A stretch of 64,000 nucleotides of DNA from Nitrospirota bacterium (GTDB lineage: Bacteria > Nitrospirota > Nitrospiria > SBBL01 > JAADHI01). This document shows, one piece after another, positions 16,674 to 28,126 of this stretch (its first letter is position 1; each line of letters starts with the position of its first letter). Location: the NCBI GenBank assembly GCA_029261135.1, contig JAJDBX010000046.1:142158-206157 (forward strand), given 5' to 3'. Under the pieces are notes generated by a model. That model ran no database searches, was not told the origin of the DNA, and saw nothing but the letters and a program-made list of their open reading frames with translations. The position numbers and the translations under genes are program-made.

Positions 16674-17764
16674 ACAAGAAGAACAACTAAAAACAATCCG
16701 GCTTGAGAGTGACCAGCTCCGGGGGCATCTTTGACCTTTCATCAAACGCAAAAAAAATTGACATACTGACGACTGAATCCTCTGAGCCCAATTTCTGGGT
16801 AGATTCTCAAAAAGCCCAGGAGAAAATGGCGCTGAAAACCCGGCTTGAGAAAGCGCTCAGTCGTTGGCAGGATGTGGATTCCGAGTTAGAAGAAGCCGAT
16901 CTCCTCATCGAACTGATTAAGGAAGAGGAAGATCCCTCCCTTGAAAAAGATCTTGAAGTCGCGCTAAAAAACTTACAAGACAAGATTGACGCGCTGACCA
17001 TTGAAACCCTTTTTACAGGCGAGAGAGATTTCAATAATGCCATTGTCACGATTCACCCCGGCGCGGGCGGGACAGAGTCGCAAGATTGGGCACAAATGCT
17101 TATGCGCATGTATGGCCGATGGGTCGAACGAAAATCATATCATGTTGAAACGCTCGATTTGCAGGCCGGGGATGAGGCGGGGATCAAAAGCGTCACGCTT
17201 TTGGTGAAGGGGCCATACGCTTACGGCTATTTTAAAGCGGAAGCTGGCGTGCATCGTCTTGTCCGGATTTCTCCCTTTGATGCCAATAAGCGGCGGCACA
17301 CCTCCTTTGCGTCTGTTTTTGTTTCACCAGAGCTTGAAGATGATGTTGATATTGAAATCGATGAAAAGGAGATTCGCCTCGATATTTTCCGAGCCAGTGG
17401 CGCGGGCGGACAGCATGTCAACAAAACCTCTTCCGCTGTTCGGATCACGCATTTACCCACTGGCTTTGTAACACAATGTCAGAATGAACGGTCTCAGCGC
17501 CAAAATAAACTCATCGCCATGCGGGTTTTAAAATCCCATCTTTATGAGCTGCAGCAGGAAGAAAAAAAGAAGTCAGTGGCAAAGATGACGGGAGAAAAAA
17601 AGGAAATTGGCTGGGGCAGCCAGATTCGTTCCTACGTTTTTCAGCCCTATCAAATGGTCAAAGATCACCGGACGGGAATCGAATCGGGCAATGTCTCTGC
17701 CGTCATGGATGGGGATATTGATCTGTTTGTTGATGGTTACTTAAAAAGACCCAAGGAAAATTAA
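16663..17764 (+). CDS. prfB: Peptide chain release factor 2, with programmed +1 frameshift
   Basis: RF2 terminates translation at UGA and UAA. The gene starts at ATG 16663 (GGAG nine bases upstream, inside the end of lnt) and reads 23 codons to an in-frame TGA at 16732-16734. Decoding then shifts +1 to GAC (16733) and continues to 17764, giving 366 aa. The stop-recognition SPF is at residues 203-205 (ISPFDANKRRHTS). The peptidyl-hydrolysis GGQ is at 248-250 (GAGGQHVNKTSSAVR), within two positions of E. coli RF2. A single-frame call would wrongly begin near 16703. The 3' end overlaps the convergent kinase-like gene by four bases. Confidence 0.95.
16720..16735 (+). promoter_or_regulatory. prfB autoregulatory frameshift site
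   Basis: A purine-rich CGGGGG stretch acts as an internal Shine-Dalgarno just upstream of the slippery CTT TGA C. When RF2 is scarce the ribosome slips +1 at CTT and bypasses the UGA. This is the conserved bacterial RF2 feedback arrangement. Confidence 0.93.
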
Positions 17765-20469
17765 TTTGATGACTGAGGGTTTCTCCTCACCACCGGGATG
17801 CGAATCGATATCCGTGTGCCTTTTCCCGGTTGGGAGTCGATATAAAAGGTTCCTCCTGAAAGTTCGACACGCTCTTTCATGCCCAGAATACCAATCTCCT
17901 TCCGCATCATCTGCGGCGAGGAGAAATAACGCTTCACATCAAAGCCTTTGCCGTCGTCTGTGATGTAAAGATGAATGTGGGGTTCGCGCTTTTCCAGTGA
18001 GACAATCGCTGACTCTGCTTTAGCATGCGTCGAAATATTGGCCAGAGATTCTTGAATAATCCGGAAAAGAAGGATCTCAATCCGAGCGGGTAAGCGTTTG
18101 ATTGTGCCGCCGATCTGGAGCTGTACCTTTGTTTTTGTTTGTGTCTCAAATTCTTTCACCACCCATTTGATGGTGGACACAAGGCCGGATTCATCTAGAA
18201 TGGCGGGCCTCAGTTCTGCGGAAAGCGCTTTCAAGCGATCAAAGGTTTTACTCGCTTTGTTTCCTACACGGTCGAAGCGTTTTTTCATTTCTGATGAAGG
18301 CTCTTTGACTGTTTTTTTGAGCCATTCAATATCATCGCGAATTGCCGTCAAGTCTGCGCCCGACTCATCGCGTAGTTTTTTTGCGATCCGTCGGCGCTCT
18401 TCTTCTTGAACGTTGACAATGGTCGAGGACAAGGTCTGCAAGCGTTCACGATGCCGACTCACTGAATGGTGGAGTATCGCATTTTCGATCCCAATGGAAA
18501 CCTGGTTTGCCATTACAGAAACGTTTTGAATCTCTTCGTTTGTAAATTTCCGAAAATATCGAGTCTCATCAAGTAAGAGTACACCTGTCACCCGATCACG
18601 ATTTATGAAGGGCACTGCAAGCAAAGATCTTGACTTAAAGGCCTTAATCCATTTTTTCCCGACGCGTGGGTCGCTGGATGCATTTTCAATCACAAAGGGG
18701 TGGCGCTCCCGTGCTGTGATTGGAATTAAGTGGTTCTCATTCACTTTAATTTCAAATTTCCGGACGGCGTCTCCTCTTTGGTCAGATCCACTCGCGCCAT
18801 AATAGACATGACGCTTTGCGTCCTCTAAAAAAATATAACTGTTACTTGCACCAATCATCTTTTTCAAATTCTCTGCTATGGAATTGAGCAACTGTTCTAA
18901 ATTCAGATTTTTTGTAATGGACAGACCCACTTCGTTTAAGGTCTCTAAAGATTCGATACGTTTTTGTAAAAGATCAAAGGCTTTCACTTGGTCAATGACC
19001 CGCCCCACTTCATGGCCGAGTACCTTTAATGCCTTCAAGTCAATTTCTGGGAGAATCTCTTCCCGACTGAAAAGAATGAGTTCCCCCCAAAGGTGGTCTT
19101 CCGATTCAATGGGAACGCCCATGAAAGAGCTTAATGCATCTTCACCAAACAAGCGCTTTTTAATAGAGGATTTTTTAGATTTAGCCCCGATATAGACCCC
19201 ATCCCCTTTTTCAATCACATTCCAAAGCAGGTGTTCTTTTGCGCCAAGGCCGTGTTTTTCAATCTGTTCTTGTTGGCGCTCGGAAAGCCCTTGTTCCGCA
19301 ATCACAAGGAGTTTCTTTTTGCTGGCCTGTAATCGAAGTAGACAGGCCCCCTCAAGACCAAGCTTTAAAAATCCCTTTTTCAAAGCCTCTTTCAAAATTT
19401 TCGCTTCATCAAGCTGATGCTTTGCGCGACCTGAAGTCTCGTGAGAGATCTTTTGCAAGGCAGAAGAAATACTACTCCAAATTGCATACAAGGCATTTTT
19501 ATAAATAATTTCTGTTTCTAATGGGTCGATTTGCGTGACATCTTTTGCAGATAATGTAATCGCAGTCAGTTTTTCTTCTTGTTTTTCTAAACTCAGTTGT
19601 GCGGAAAGAATCCTTTTTCGCCCTCCCGGTTTCAGCGCTTCTAAAAGGATGGACTCGATTCCCTCATCACTGGCTTTCAGTTTTTTCACTGCAGACAAGT
19701 AACTCGTGTAGGATTTTTTGGTGAGGTAGGTTGAAAGCGCTGTATTTTGAACACCATCGACATTTAAACCGATACAATCTAAAAATAAGGGACTACAAGC
19801 CTTGATTCGCCCTGAAAGATCAAGTGAAAGGGTAATCCCTTCTGTGCTCGATTCTTTTTTTTCTTCAAACTGAGGTGCTACGATAGGGGATGGGTCTGGC
19901 GCATTCGGCACAAGATAGGGCCGCAACAAATTCGACATCATTAAAAATGCACGCTGATCTGTCGAACTCATGGCACTGGGTTCAAAAAACCCGGTTAAAA
20001 GAGAACCATAAATGGTTTTTTCAGATCGAAGGGTAATACCATGGAAGGTGCGAATATTGATGCCTCGAATGACTTGACCAATAAATCGGCGGTCTTTGGA
20101 GATATCATCAGAATAGAGCGGTTCGGCTTCGTGGCTAACAATGGTGGGGAGAGACTGCCAGGCACGGGCAAGCTTTCCCTCACTGATCATATGTTGAGGC
20201 AAGCCATTTTGAAAATGGAGAAACCACTCCTGGTTACCCTCATCCCACTTAAAAAATAGAAGGAGGTCAGGATTGACTTCTTTTGTAATTTGTTCTAAAA
20301 GCCGGTCTAAAAAATTTTCCGAATCATGCCTGCGCTCAGCAAGGTCTGAGAAAAGCTGTAAAACTGGATCAAGTTTTTCGTAAAATCCTGAAGACTCTTC
20401 TTTAAGCGCGGGCGGTGTAACTCTTTCGTTATCATCGGATAATGACCCTTGCAGTACTGCGTCGGACAT
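17761..20469 (-). CDS. Cytosolic multi-GAF/PAS histidine-kinase-like protein lacking the phospho-His
   Basis: A 902-aa soluble protein. Domains in order: GAF-like (about 30-190), PAS-like (about 215-320), two further GAF domains (about 345-500 and 515-680), a HisKA_3-type dimerisation helix (about 690-765) and an HATPase_c domain (about 790-895; FRIIQESLANISTHA, ITDDGKGFD, GILGMKERVELSGG). In the HisKA_3 box the usual ELHDE reads KLRDE, so the phospho-accepting His is Arg700. The ATPase part looks intact. No response regulator is adjacent. It could be a degenerate sensor, an allosteric partner of another kinase, or an ATP-dependent sensor. The start is supported by AAGGGA eight bases upstream. 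Confidence 0.85.
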   Translation of the reverse strand: MSDAVLQGSLSDDNERVTPPALKEESSGFYEKLDPVLQLFSDLAERRHDSENFLDRLLEQITKEVNPDLLLFFKWDEGNQEWFLHFQNGLPQHMISEGKLARAWQSLPTIVSHEAEPLYSDDISKDRRFIGQVIRGINIRTFHGITLRSEKTIYGSLLTGFFEPSAMSSTDQRAFLMMSNLLRPYLVPNAPDPSPIVAPQFEEKKESSTEGITLSLDLSGRIKACSPLFLDCIGLNVDGVQNTALSTYLTKKSYTSYLSAVKKLKASDEGIESILLEALKPGGRKRILSAQLSLEKQEEKLTAITLSAKDVTQIDPLETEIIYKNALYAIWSSISSALQKISHETSGRAKHQLDEAKILKEALKKGFLKLGLEGACLLRLQASKKKLLVIAEQGLSERQQEQIEKHGLGAKEHLLWNVIEKGDGVYIGAKSKKSSIKKRLFGEDALSSFMGVPIESEDHLWGELILFSREEILPEIDLKALKVLGHEVGRVIDQVKAFDLLQKRIESLETLNEVGLSITKNLNLEQLLNSIAENLKKMIGASNSYIFLEDAKRHVYYGASGSDQRGDAVRKFEIKVNENHLIPITARERHPFVIENASSDPRVGKKWIKAFKSRSLLAVPFINRDRVTGVLLLDETRYFRKFTNEEIQNVSVMANQVSIGIENAILHHSVSRHRERLQTLSSTIVNVQEEERRRIAKKLRDESGADLTAIRDDIEWLKKTVKEPSSEMKKRFDRVGNKASKTFDRLKALSAELRPAILDESGLVSTIKWVVKEFETQTKTKVQLQIGGTIKRLPARIEILLFRIIQESLANISTHAKAESAIVSLEKREPHIHLYITDDGKGFDVKRYFSSPQMMRKEIGILGMKERVELSGGTFYIDSQPGKGTRISIRIPVVRRNPQSSN

Positions 20470-20690
20470 CTCAAATCCCTTACTCGTTGAACCGAGTTAT
20501 ATTCAGTGTAATATGACATAATTTTTATTGTGACCCTATTAACCAGGGATAGGCCGCGACTGAACCCATTTTCCAGATCAAGAGAAGCGGCTTAAAGGCA
20601 TGTACTAAATACATCCTTGATGTTTCCGACCGTAGCATACCCCCTTTTCAAAGTCAAAAAATCAATTCAATTAAATCCCCTTAGTATTGA

Positions 20691-22637
20691 TTAAACTTTT
20701 AACTCAATCCGGTTTTTCCCTTTATTTTTAGCAAGAAATAAGGCTTGATCCGTACGCTCGATCAGCGGCTCAATGCGATAATTGTCATCAAACTGATTCG
20801 AGGTAATGCCAATACTCAGCGTAACACGATCCGCAATAAATGAGGCCGGATGAGAGATGTTCTCTTGCCAAAGCGATTTTTTGATTTGCTCTGCCAAAGT
20901 TTTCGCCCCTTTGGCATCTGTGGATGGCAGAATGACCGCGAAGGTCTCTCCGCCATAACGCGCCAGTAAATCAACCGAACGCAGCAAATTCCCTTTAATC
21001 ACCTCAGCCACACGTCTCAATCCATCGTCTCCGGAAATACGGCCACAGGACTGAATAAATTGCTTGAGATAATCGATATCACAGATGATCAGAGAAAGAT
21101 CGGCATTTTCCCGCCGGGCGCGATTCAATTCTTCTTCAAGCCGCTGTTCAAAGTGGCTACGATCTGGAATTTGCGTGAGTCCATCAAATAACAATAAATG
21201 TTTTAAGCCTTTATTTGCCTTTTCAAGTTTGGTTTCTGTTTGCTTCAATGTTTCTTGTGTCAATTTATGCTGACTTAAATCTTGTAAAATACCCGTAAAT
21301 GTTGGTGTTTTCGATGTACCACATGGCGTCATAACTAACAGTGCATGAAAAATAGAACCGTCGCACCGTTGGCACAGGACTTCAGGGATCACTTCTGGAG
21401 TGGCTCGGCCATTGCTTTTAAAATAAGTGGCAAGGTCTGAATCTGAATCGACTTTCCCTTGAGGTACAGAAAGACAGTGCACCGATTTTCCCCGCAGTTC
21501 GTCTATTGAATAGCCAAAAATCCGCTCAGCAGCCGGATTCATCTGTTCAATCTTTCCTTTTTCGTCGCTTGTAATAACCGCATCAAACATATGATTGAGA
21601 ATGAGATGACCATAATCTTTGGCTTGAAGAAGGCGGGTATAAGCCATATGTTTTTTTTGATAAAGTCTGATTAAAACGGTTGCATTGACTAGGATTGTCA
21701 GCATGGTGAGAACGCTCGCCCCTGTCCTTAAGAGATCGAGTTGTTCTCTTTTTTCCTTAACTGGTTTTTTCATTTCTTTAGCAAGGACAGGATGAATCAA
21801 CATCGCGCTGTCCAGCACTTGAAACCCTGAATCGATGTAAACAAAAGGTTCAGAAGAAGATTTCCGATCCAGAAGGCCTTGGGAATCATCAATAAATTGA
21901 TGCCCTTGTTTCATAAAATTCTCGAAAATGGGGGTCTCGATCTCAGGGAAAACGGGCCTGAGCGCATCAATCAGATCGGCGACACGAAAAAGGAGTAATT
22001 CGGCTGCTTCTATATTTAAGCGAAAAATGTCCTGGACTCCACCTCCCCAATTTTCTTCGTCAAATAAACCGCTGCCATCTCTGAGGATCTGCCCGAATGC
22101 CGCATTGCTTTCTGAGATCAAATTATTAAGGCTCTCCAAAGCATTCATCTCTGCTTTGGATATCAAACGACGATCGAAGGGAATCGCGATCGATGTCCGT
22201 AGGGTGTGGACCTCTTGAATTAAAATGCCATATCGACGTAATAAAACGGGATTGCGTTCAGAGCTAATCTTTTGATGAAGTATCTTTTGGATTAAAATGG
22301 GAAGTTGCTGGCCTCTGCCCTCCATTGTGGATAAGTTTGTCATTTTATCGATCAGCAGGGCGGAGAGCCGCACCTTAAATTGTTCTTCAAGACCCCTTTT
22401 GTCTTGATCCTTGCTTGAAGTAAACGCGGCGAGTGTACGAATTTGATGCAGTAGAGAGCTGAGATGGCTTAATCTTGTCGATTGCTCAATGGCTTGATTA
22501 TAGTTTGATAGAATGCCGACTTTTTCGTTTAAGCGAGTGAGAACTGCGAAGAGCAGTGCAAGCAATAGCACGCTTGAAAATGCAATGCCCCTTAGGGGGT
22601 GCCATTTTTTAAGCCCTGGATCCGCTTGTTTTTCCAA
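20691..22637 (-). CDS. Membrane diguanylate cyclase with PAS domain (GGETF)
   Basis: A 648-aa protein with TM1 near residues 16-35, a periplasmic sensor region (about 40-300), TM2 around TGASVLTMLTILVNATVL, a PAS domain (about 345-460) and a C-terminal GGDEF domain (about 490-648). The active site reads RYGGETF (562-566), with Thr where the second acidic residue is normally found. An inhibitory I-site RSVD (553-556) sits the standard five residues upstream. The rest of the fold (CDIDYLKQF, SGDDGLRRVAEVI, TLSIGIT) is well kept. Family knowledge: makes cyclic di-GMP, which commonly controls exopolysaccharide and biofilm. Activity with GGETF is uncertain. Confidence 0.9.
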   Translation of the reverse strand: MEKQADPGLKKWHPLRGIAFSSVLLLALLFAVLTRLNEKVGILSNYNQAIEQSTRLSHLSSLLHQIRTLAAFTSSKDQDKRGLEEQFKVRLSALLIDKMTNLSTMEGRGQQLPILIQKILHQKISSERNPVLLRRYGILIQEVHTLRTSIAIPFDRRLISKAEMNALESLNNLISESNAAFGQILRDGSGLFDEENWGGGVQDIFRLNIEAAELLLFRVADLIDALRPVFPEIETPIFENFMKQGHQFIDDSQGLLDRKSSSEPFVYIDSGFQVLDSAMLIHPVLAKEMKKPVKEKREQLDLLRTGASVLTMLTILVNATVLIRLYQKKHMAYTRLLQAKDYGHLILNHMFDAVITSDEKGKIEQMNPAAERIFGYSIDELRGKSVHCLSVPQGKVDSDSDLATYFKSNGRATPEVIPEVLCQRCDGSIFHALLVMTPCGTSKTPTFTGILQDLSQHKLTQETLKQTETKLEKANKGLKHLLLFDGLTQIPDRSHFEQRLEEELNRARRENADLSLIICDIDYLKQFIQSCGRISGDDGLRRVAEVIKGNLLRSVDLLARYGGETFAVILPSTDAKGAKTLAEQIKKSLWQENISHPASFIADRVTLSIGITSNQFDDNYRIEPLIERTDQALFLAKNKGKNRIELKV

Positions 22638-23218
22638 ATAAATTGAACCTACCCTGACGCGATAATTGAAATATCCCCGTGGTTTTAATCTCCCATTGTA
22701 TTAAGTATACGTCAAAATATGAAAAATATTTTGGCAGGAGGATTTATCATTTCAAATGGGAAGGAAGAGGGCTCAAGCCTTGATCTCAGGAGCCATTCGC
22801 TCTCCCCTAAAAGGCTTCAAAACGATTTTCTTTCACCCCTTTCATTAAAAATCCGTTCTGATGATTCATAAACCTTATCATCCCAAATAGATGTTTGAGA
22901 ATCTGCTTCCGTTTCTTCATCGTTTCAGGGTCTTCATCCGAACCGCCTGGGTCAACTTTATTCCCTTCCGGACATCAGGTCATGTCGTCTCGGGTCTTCA
23001 CGCTTGCTCAAAGAGGAGTCACAGGACAAATAAATCACTCTCACAGGGTATCAAGAAGTTGCCAAAATAAACATTCCCCGTTATAGTATAGTCCGTTACC
23101 GACTTCTAGCGACGCTAGAGCTAAAATATTCGCCATTAAATGAATCAGTCAATCAACACTAGGAACAAATATGGGGTTAATAACAAACTCACTTTAAAAT
23201 AAGGAATAGGGGTAAAAC
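22638..23218. other. Divergent intergenic region with AT-rich inverted repeat
   Basis: 581 bases between the divergent cyclase and lipoprotein genes. An 8-bp inverted repeat CAAAATAT/ATATTTTG (22713-22733, 5-base loop) lies about 80 bases upstream of the cyclase start and could be an operator. A short palindrome TCTAGCG-A-CGCTAGA (23105-23119) lies in the lipoprotein leader. A 63-codon frame at 22895-23086 has no ribosome site or family features and was not called. Confidence 0.45.
23059..23087 (+). promoter_or_regulatory. Sigma70-type promoter for the lipoprotein gene
   Basis: TTGCCA (23059-23064), a 17-base spacer and TATAGT (23082-23087). The predicted transcript has a leader of about 125 bases containing a perfect 7-bp palindrome close to its 5' end. 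Confidence 0.65.
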
Positions 23219-24445
23219 ATGTTGAAATCTACAAACAAGTTTTCGGGTTTCGTTTTTGCTTTGAGTCTTTTGGTCGGACTTTCAGGGTGCGGTGATGAAA
23301 CAACTTCAAACAATTCCGTCCCCAACCAGTCAGTAAATAAGAAGGCAACTATTCAAGGGGGCGTCTTTGATGCCACCACGGGAGCAAGGATAGGCGGGGA
23401 CGATCTTAGCTTAACGCTTGTTCAGGGGACTTCGCATCGTACACCGAACGTCTTAGTTAAAGACACAACCAAACCCTTGGTGGGCGAGTATGCCTTTTCA
23501 GATGTTCCGGTCAACATTGATGCCGGGAATATCACCTTTAAGATGGTCATCACCAACACGAACTATCAGCGCTTTGAAGGCCTAGTCACTTTTCCAGTAC
23601 CTTCGGCAACCATCGCGGGGACAACCGATTCAATCATCAACATCGTCCGGGATGTCTATCTCTTTCCGGTGGGAGCAACAGCACCCGATATCGAGGTTGC
23701 AGTTTCTTATAGCGGTGAAGAAGTTGTAGGCGCAACAGTCATGTTACAGCAGAATGCGGCAGCAAACTCTGTATCGATAACAACTTCTGGAGGAACGAGG
23801 CTTGCTGCAAGTCCGGGGTTGTTGCCAACCCTTTCTGCAGTAACCGCTTTAAATGCGGACGGTGTTGCTGTTGCAACCTTTTCTGGTGCCAGCCTGGTTT
23901 TGGGTGGTGCTTACACCCCAGTCGTCTTACCGGTAACACATGAGGGCACCCCATTGGCTCGTCAGACCCTGGCTCAGATCTTCGCAGGAACCTCAGTCAG
24001 CCCCATCGCCGTCGCCATGACGGATATCGTTCCAGGCGCAAATAATGACGGTCTTCATGTCGTTTTTGCCTCTAACCGGAATGTAGACGATCTTGTTGCA
24101 ACAGGGGCTTTGTCGCTTGTTTTTAATCGGGATATTGCGTTACCTGATGCTACAGCTTTTCCATTTACTGTAAGTATCACGCAGTGTCTCCCTAACACTG
24201 GGCCTTGTACTGCAGTAGTAACAGCATCGGTTACTCCAGTATTAACGAATAGCCGAACCTTAACACTGACCCCTGTTTTCTCAACAGCGGTGGCAGCTAC
24301 AGATCTTGGTCTCCAAGTAACATTTGCCGGGGGAGCAGTTACTATCCCTGGTGAGAACGAAGCTGTGAGCATTTTTGGTACTGCCAACATGCTTCTATTT
24401 GATGGGTCACAGATAAGTGGTATTGTGAATATTCTTGGTCGATAA
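23219..24445 (+). CDS. Lipoprotein with carboxypeptidase-regulatory-like domain, function unknown
   Basis: A 408-aa protein. The N-terminus FVFALSLLVGLSGCGDE is a type II signal peptide with lipobox LSGC (Cys about 23), so it is lipid-anchored after Lgt, LspA and Lnt processing. The following IQGGVFDATTGARIGGDDL and EYAFSDVPVN segments resemble carboxypeptidase-regulatory or carbohydrate-binding-like beta-sandwich domains. The remainder is Thr/Ala/Val-rich beta-sandwich sequence with two cysteines (TQCLPNTGPC). No catalytic motif is seen. It has its own promoter and terminator, so it is monocistronic. A structural or adhesive surface role is plausible but unproven. Confidence 0.75.
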   Translation: MLKSTNKFSGFVFALSLLVGLSGCGDETTSNNSVPNQSVNKKATIQGGVFDATTGARIGGDDLSLTLVQGTSHRTPNVLVKDTTKPLVGEYAFSDVPVNIDAGNITFKMVITNTNYQRFEGLVTFPVPSATIAGTTDSIINIVRDVYLFPVGATAPDIEVAVSYSGEEVVGATVMLQQNAAANSVSITTSGGTRLAASPGLLPTLSAVTALNADGVAVATFSGASLVLGGAYTPVVLPVTHEGTPLARQTLAQIFAGTSVSPIAVAMTDIVPGANNDGLHVVFASNRNVDDLVATGALSLVFNRDIALPDATAFPFTVSITQCLPNTGPCTAVVTASVTPVLTNSRTLTLTPVFSTAVAATDLGLQVTFAGGAVTIPGENEAVSIFGTANMLLFDGSQISGIVNILGR

Positions 24446-24476
24446 ATAAGCACTGAGATTATTTAAATCCCAAAAA

Positions 24477-24517
24477 AGCTCTCCCTCTCTTAATGTCAAG
24501 GGGGGAGGGCTTTTTTT
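24477..24517 (+). terminator. Rho-independent terminator after the lipoprotein gene
   Basis: A 12-bp stem (24477-24488 with 24500-24511, three G-U pairs) is followed by seven Ts. Confidence 0.85.
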
Positions 24518-24610
24518 GTCTAAGGCTCATTGTAATCCTTGAGAAAAGTTCCCCTCGGCGACCAGGGTACTGATGAATCGCCCACTCTTTTTTGTCTTGA
24601 TAGATGTTTC

Positions 24611-24958
24611 TTACGTCCCCGGCTCAATCACAGCCGACATAGAACCTTGGCATTTTGGAATGATGGGATCTGCGCCATAGGCATGGATTTGATCGCGTTT
24701 GAATTCTGCTTGCTCTTGGTGGCTTGTGAAAACGATGACGCACCCTGCAGAATCCACTTCAAGCGCCATTTGATAGGCCACTTCCTGGCTGTGTCCAAAG
24801 AGGTCTCCCAACATGGTGATCACATATTCGTAAGAGTGGTCGTTGTCATCCAATAAAACAACATTGTAGGGCGGGATCAGTAAAGTGGACTCCCTCTCTT
24901 CTGTCGTTTCAATTGGCTCCGGGGCATTTTTTGTTTGTAATGTGATCTGCTTCACCAA
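24611..24958 (-). CDS. clpS: ATP-dependent Clp protease adaptor ClpS
   Basis: ClpS delivers N-degron substrates to ClpAP. The 115-aa protein has the conserved core YNVVLLDDNDHSYEYVI (about residues 31-47), with the Asn-Asp pair that binds the substrate alpha-amino group. A short helix region around HSQEVAYQMALEVDSAG, then VIVFTSHQEQAEFKRDQI, follows. A 30-residue flexible N-terminus is normal. It starts at TTG 24958, seven bases after AGGGG. No clpA is adjacent, which is common outside proteobacteria. It is separated from icd by a strong terminator. Confidence 0.93.
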   Translation of the reverse strand: MVKQITLQTKNAPEPIETTEERESTLLIPPYNVVLLDDNDHSYEYVITMLGDLFGHSQEVAYQMALEVDSAGCVIVFTSHQEQAEFKRDQIHAYGADPIIPKCQGSMSAVIEPGT

Positions 24959-24980
24959 TTTGTTGCCCCTGAGACTTGCT

Positions 24981-25024
24981 AAAAAAGCCTGAAACAGAAT
25001 GTCTATTCTATCTCAGGCTTTTTT
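24981..25024. terminator. Bidirectional intrinsic terminator between icd and clpS
   Basis: AAAAAAGCCTGA and TCAGGCTTTTTT form a perfect 12-bp inverted repeat with T-runs on both strands. It ends the minus-strand icd transcript and isolates clpS. Confidence 0.85.
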
Positions 25025-25050
25025 AAAGCGATGTCCTAAAGATTTTCTAT

Positions 25051-27291
<2,241 letters not shown>

Positions 27292-27388
27292 TCAGTTAAA
27301 AGTTTGAACCATTTAGAGGGTATTTAGTAATGGATTGATTCTATCCTTGTCAACTTTTTCTTATTGATCGAAGTGTTCCTGTAATGGC

Positions 27389-28126
27389 TTATTTTTTACG
27401 GTTTTGCTTCCGAGGCACATCGATAAAAAGGGCAACCCCTTTCCCTTCACTATTTTTAAAGAAGATAGTTCCACCGTGGCGGGTAATAATTTGATGTGAA
27501 ATGGCAAGCCCTAAGCCAGCGCCACCGCGTTTGGTCGTCACAAAAGGAAGGAAGATCTCTTCTTGGTTTTCAGGGGGGATGCCGGGGCCGGTGTCTTTTA
27601 TCTGTACGATAAAGTGATGGTCAGAAATAGAGGTGTGAATTTCTAAAGTGCCACTCCCTTTCATCGCTTGGATGGCATTGAGTAGTGTATTTAACAAGAC
27701 CTGATGGAAAGCAGCCGGGTCGAGTTCAACCTCAGGCATATCATCAGGAATATGGGTTTTTACGATGATATCTCGATGTTTCTCCGGGTGAATGGCAAAA
27801 GCAAGTGCCCTATCGATCAATGTTTTGACAACCGTTTTTTCAAAATGGAGCGGAGGGGTGCTTGTGAATTCCAGGAACTCCGTCACGACCTCGTTAAGTC
27901 GGCCAACCTCGGAGACGACGGCTTCAGCGATCTTTTTCTGTGTTTCGTCCTCTGTTTTTTTAGCAAGGTGTTCGACGAGTGATTGAATCACTGCCAATGG
28001 ATTTCGAATTTCGTGCGCAACCCCCGCAGAAAGGGCTCTCATCGCTGAAAGTTGTTCAGGAAGTGAAGAGGAGGGATGCGCTTCAAGCCCTGTATCAAGC
28101 CTGTTTTTCCGAGGATTCATTAGCAA
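27389..28126 (-). CDS. Small soluble histidine kinase (HisKA + HATPase only)
   Basis: A 245-aa protein with an intact phospho-acceptor box SAGVAHEIRNPLAVI (His about 37) and the HATPase motifs LLNAIQAM, IKDTGPGIPPENQEEIF and GGAGLGLAI. No sensor or membrane segment precedes the kinase core, so it is either cytosolic with a partner sensor or the remnant of a longer kinase. The TTG at 28126 follows GGAGG by six bases and is preferred over the ATG two codons later. No response regulator lies next to it. The nearest downstream gene on the strand is icd. Confidence 0.9.
   Translation of the reverse strand: MLMNPRKNRLDTGLEAHPSSSLPEQLSAMRALSAGVAHEIRNPLAVIQSLVEHLAKKTEDETQKKIAEAVVSEVGRLNEVVTEFLEFTSTPPLHFEKTVVKTLIDRALAFAIHPEKHRDIIVKTHIPDDMPEVELDPAAFHQVLLNTLLNAIQAMKGSGTLEIHTSISDHHFIVQIKDTGPGIPPENQEEIFLPFVTTKRGGAGLGLAISHQIITRHGGTIFFKNSEGKGVALFIDVPRKQNRKK

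Noticed and set aside
22895-23086. 63-codon frame in the cyclase-lipoprotein intergenic region
   Set aside because: No ribosome site, no hydrophobic or domain pattern, and it overlaps the lipoprotein promoter.
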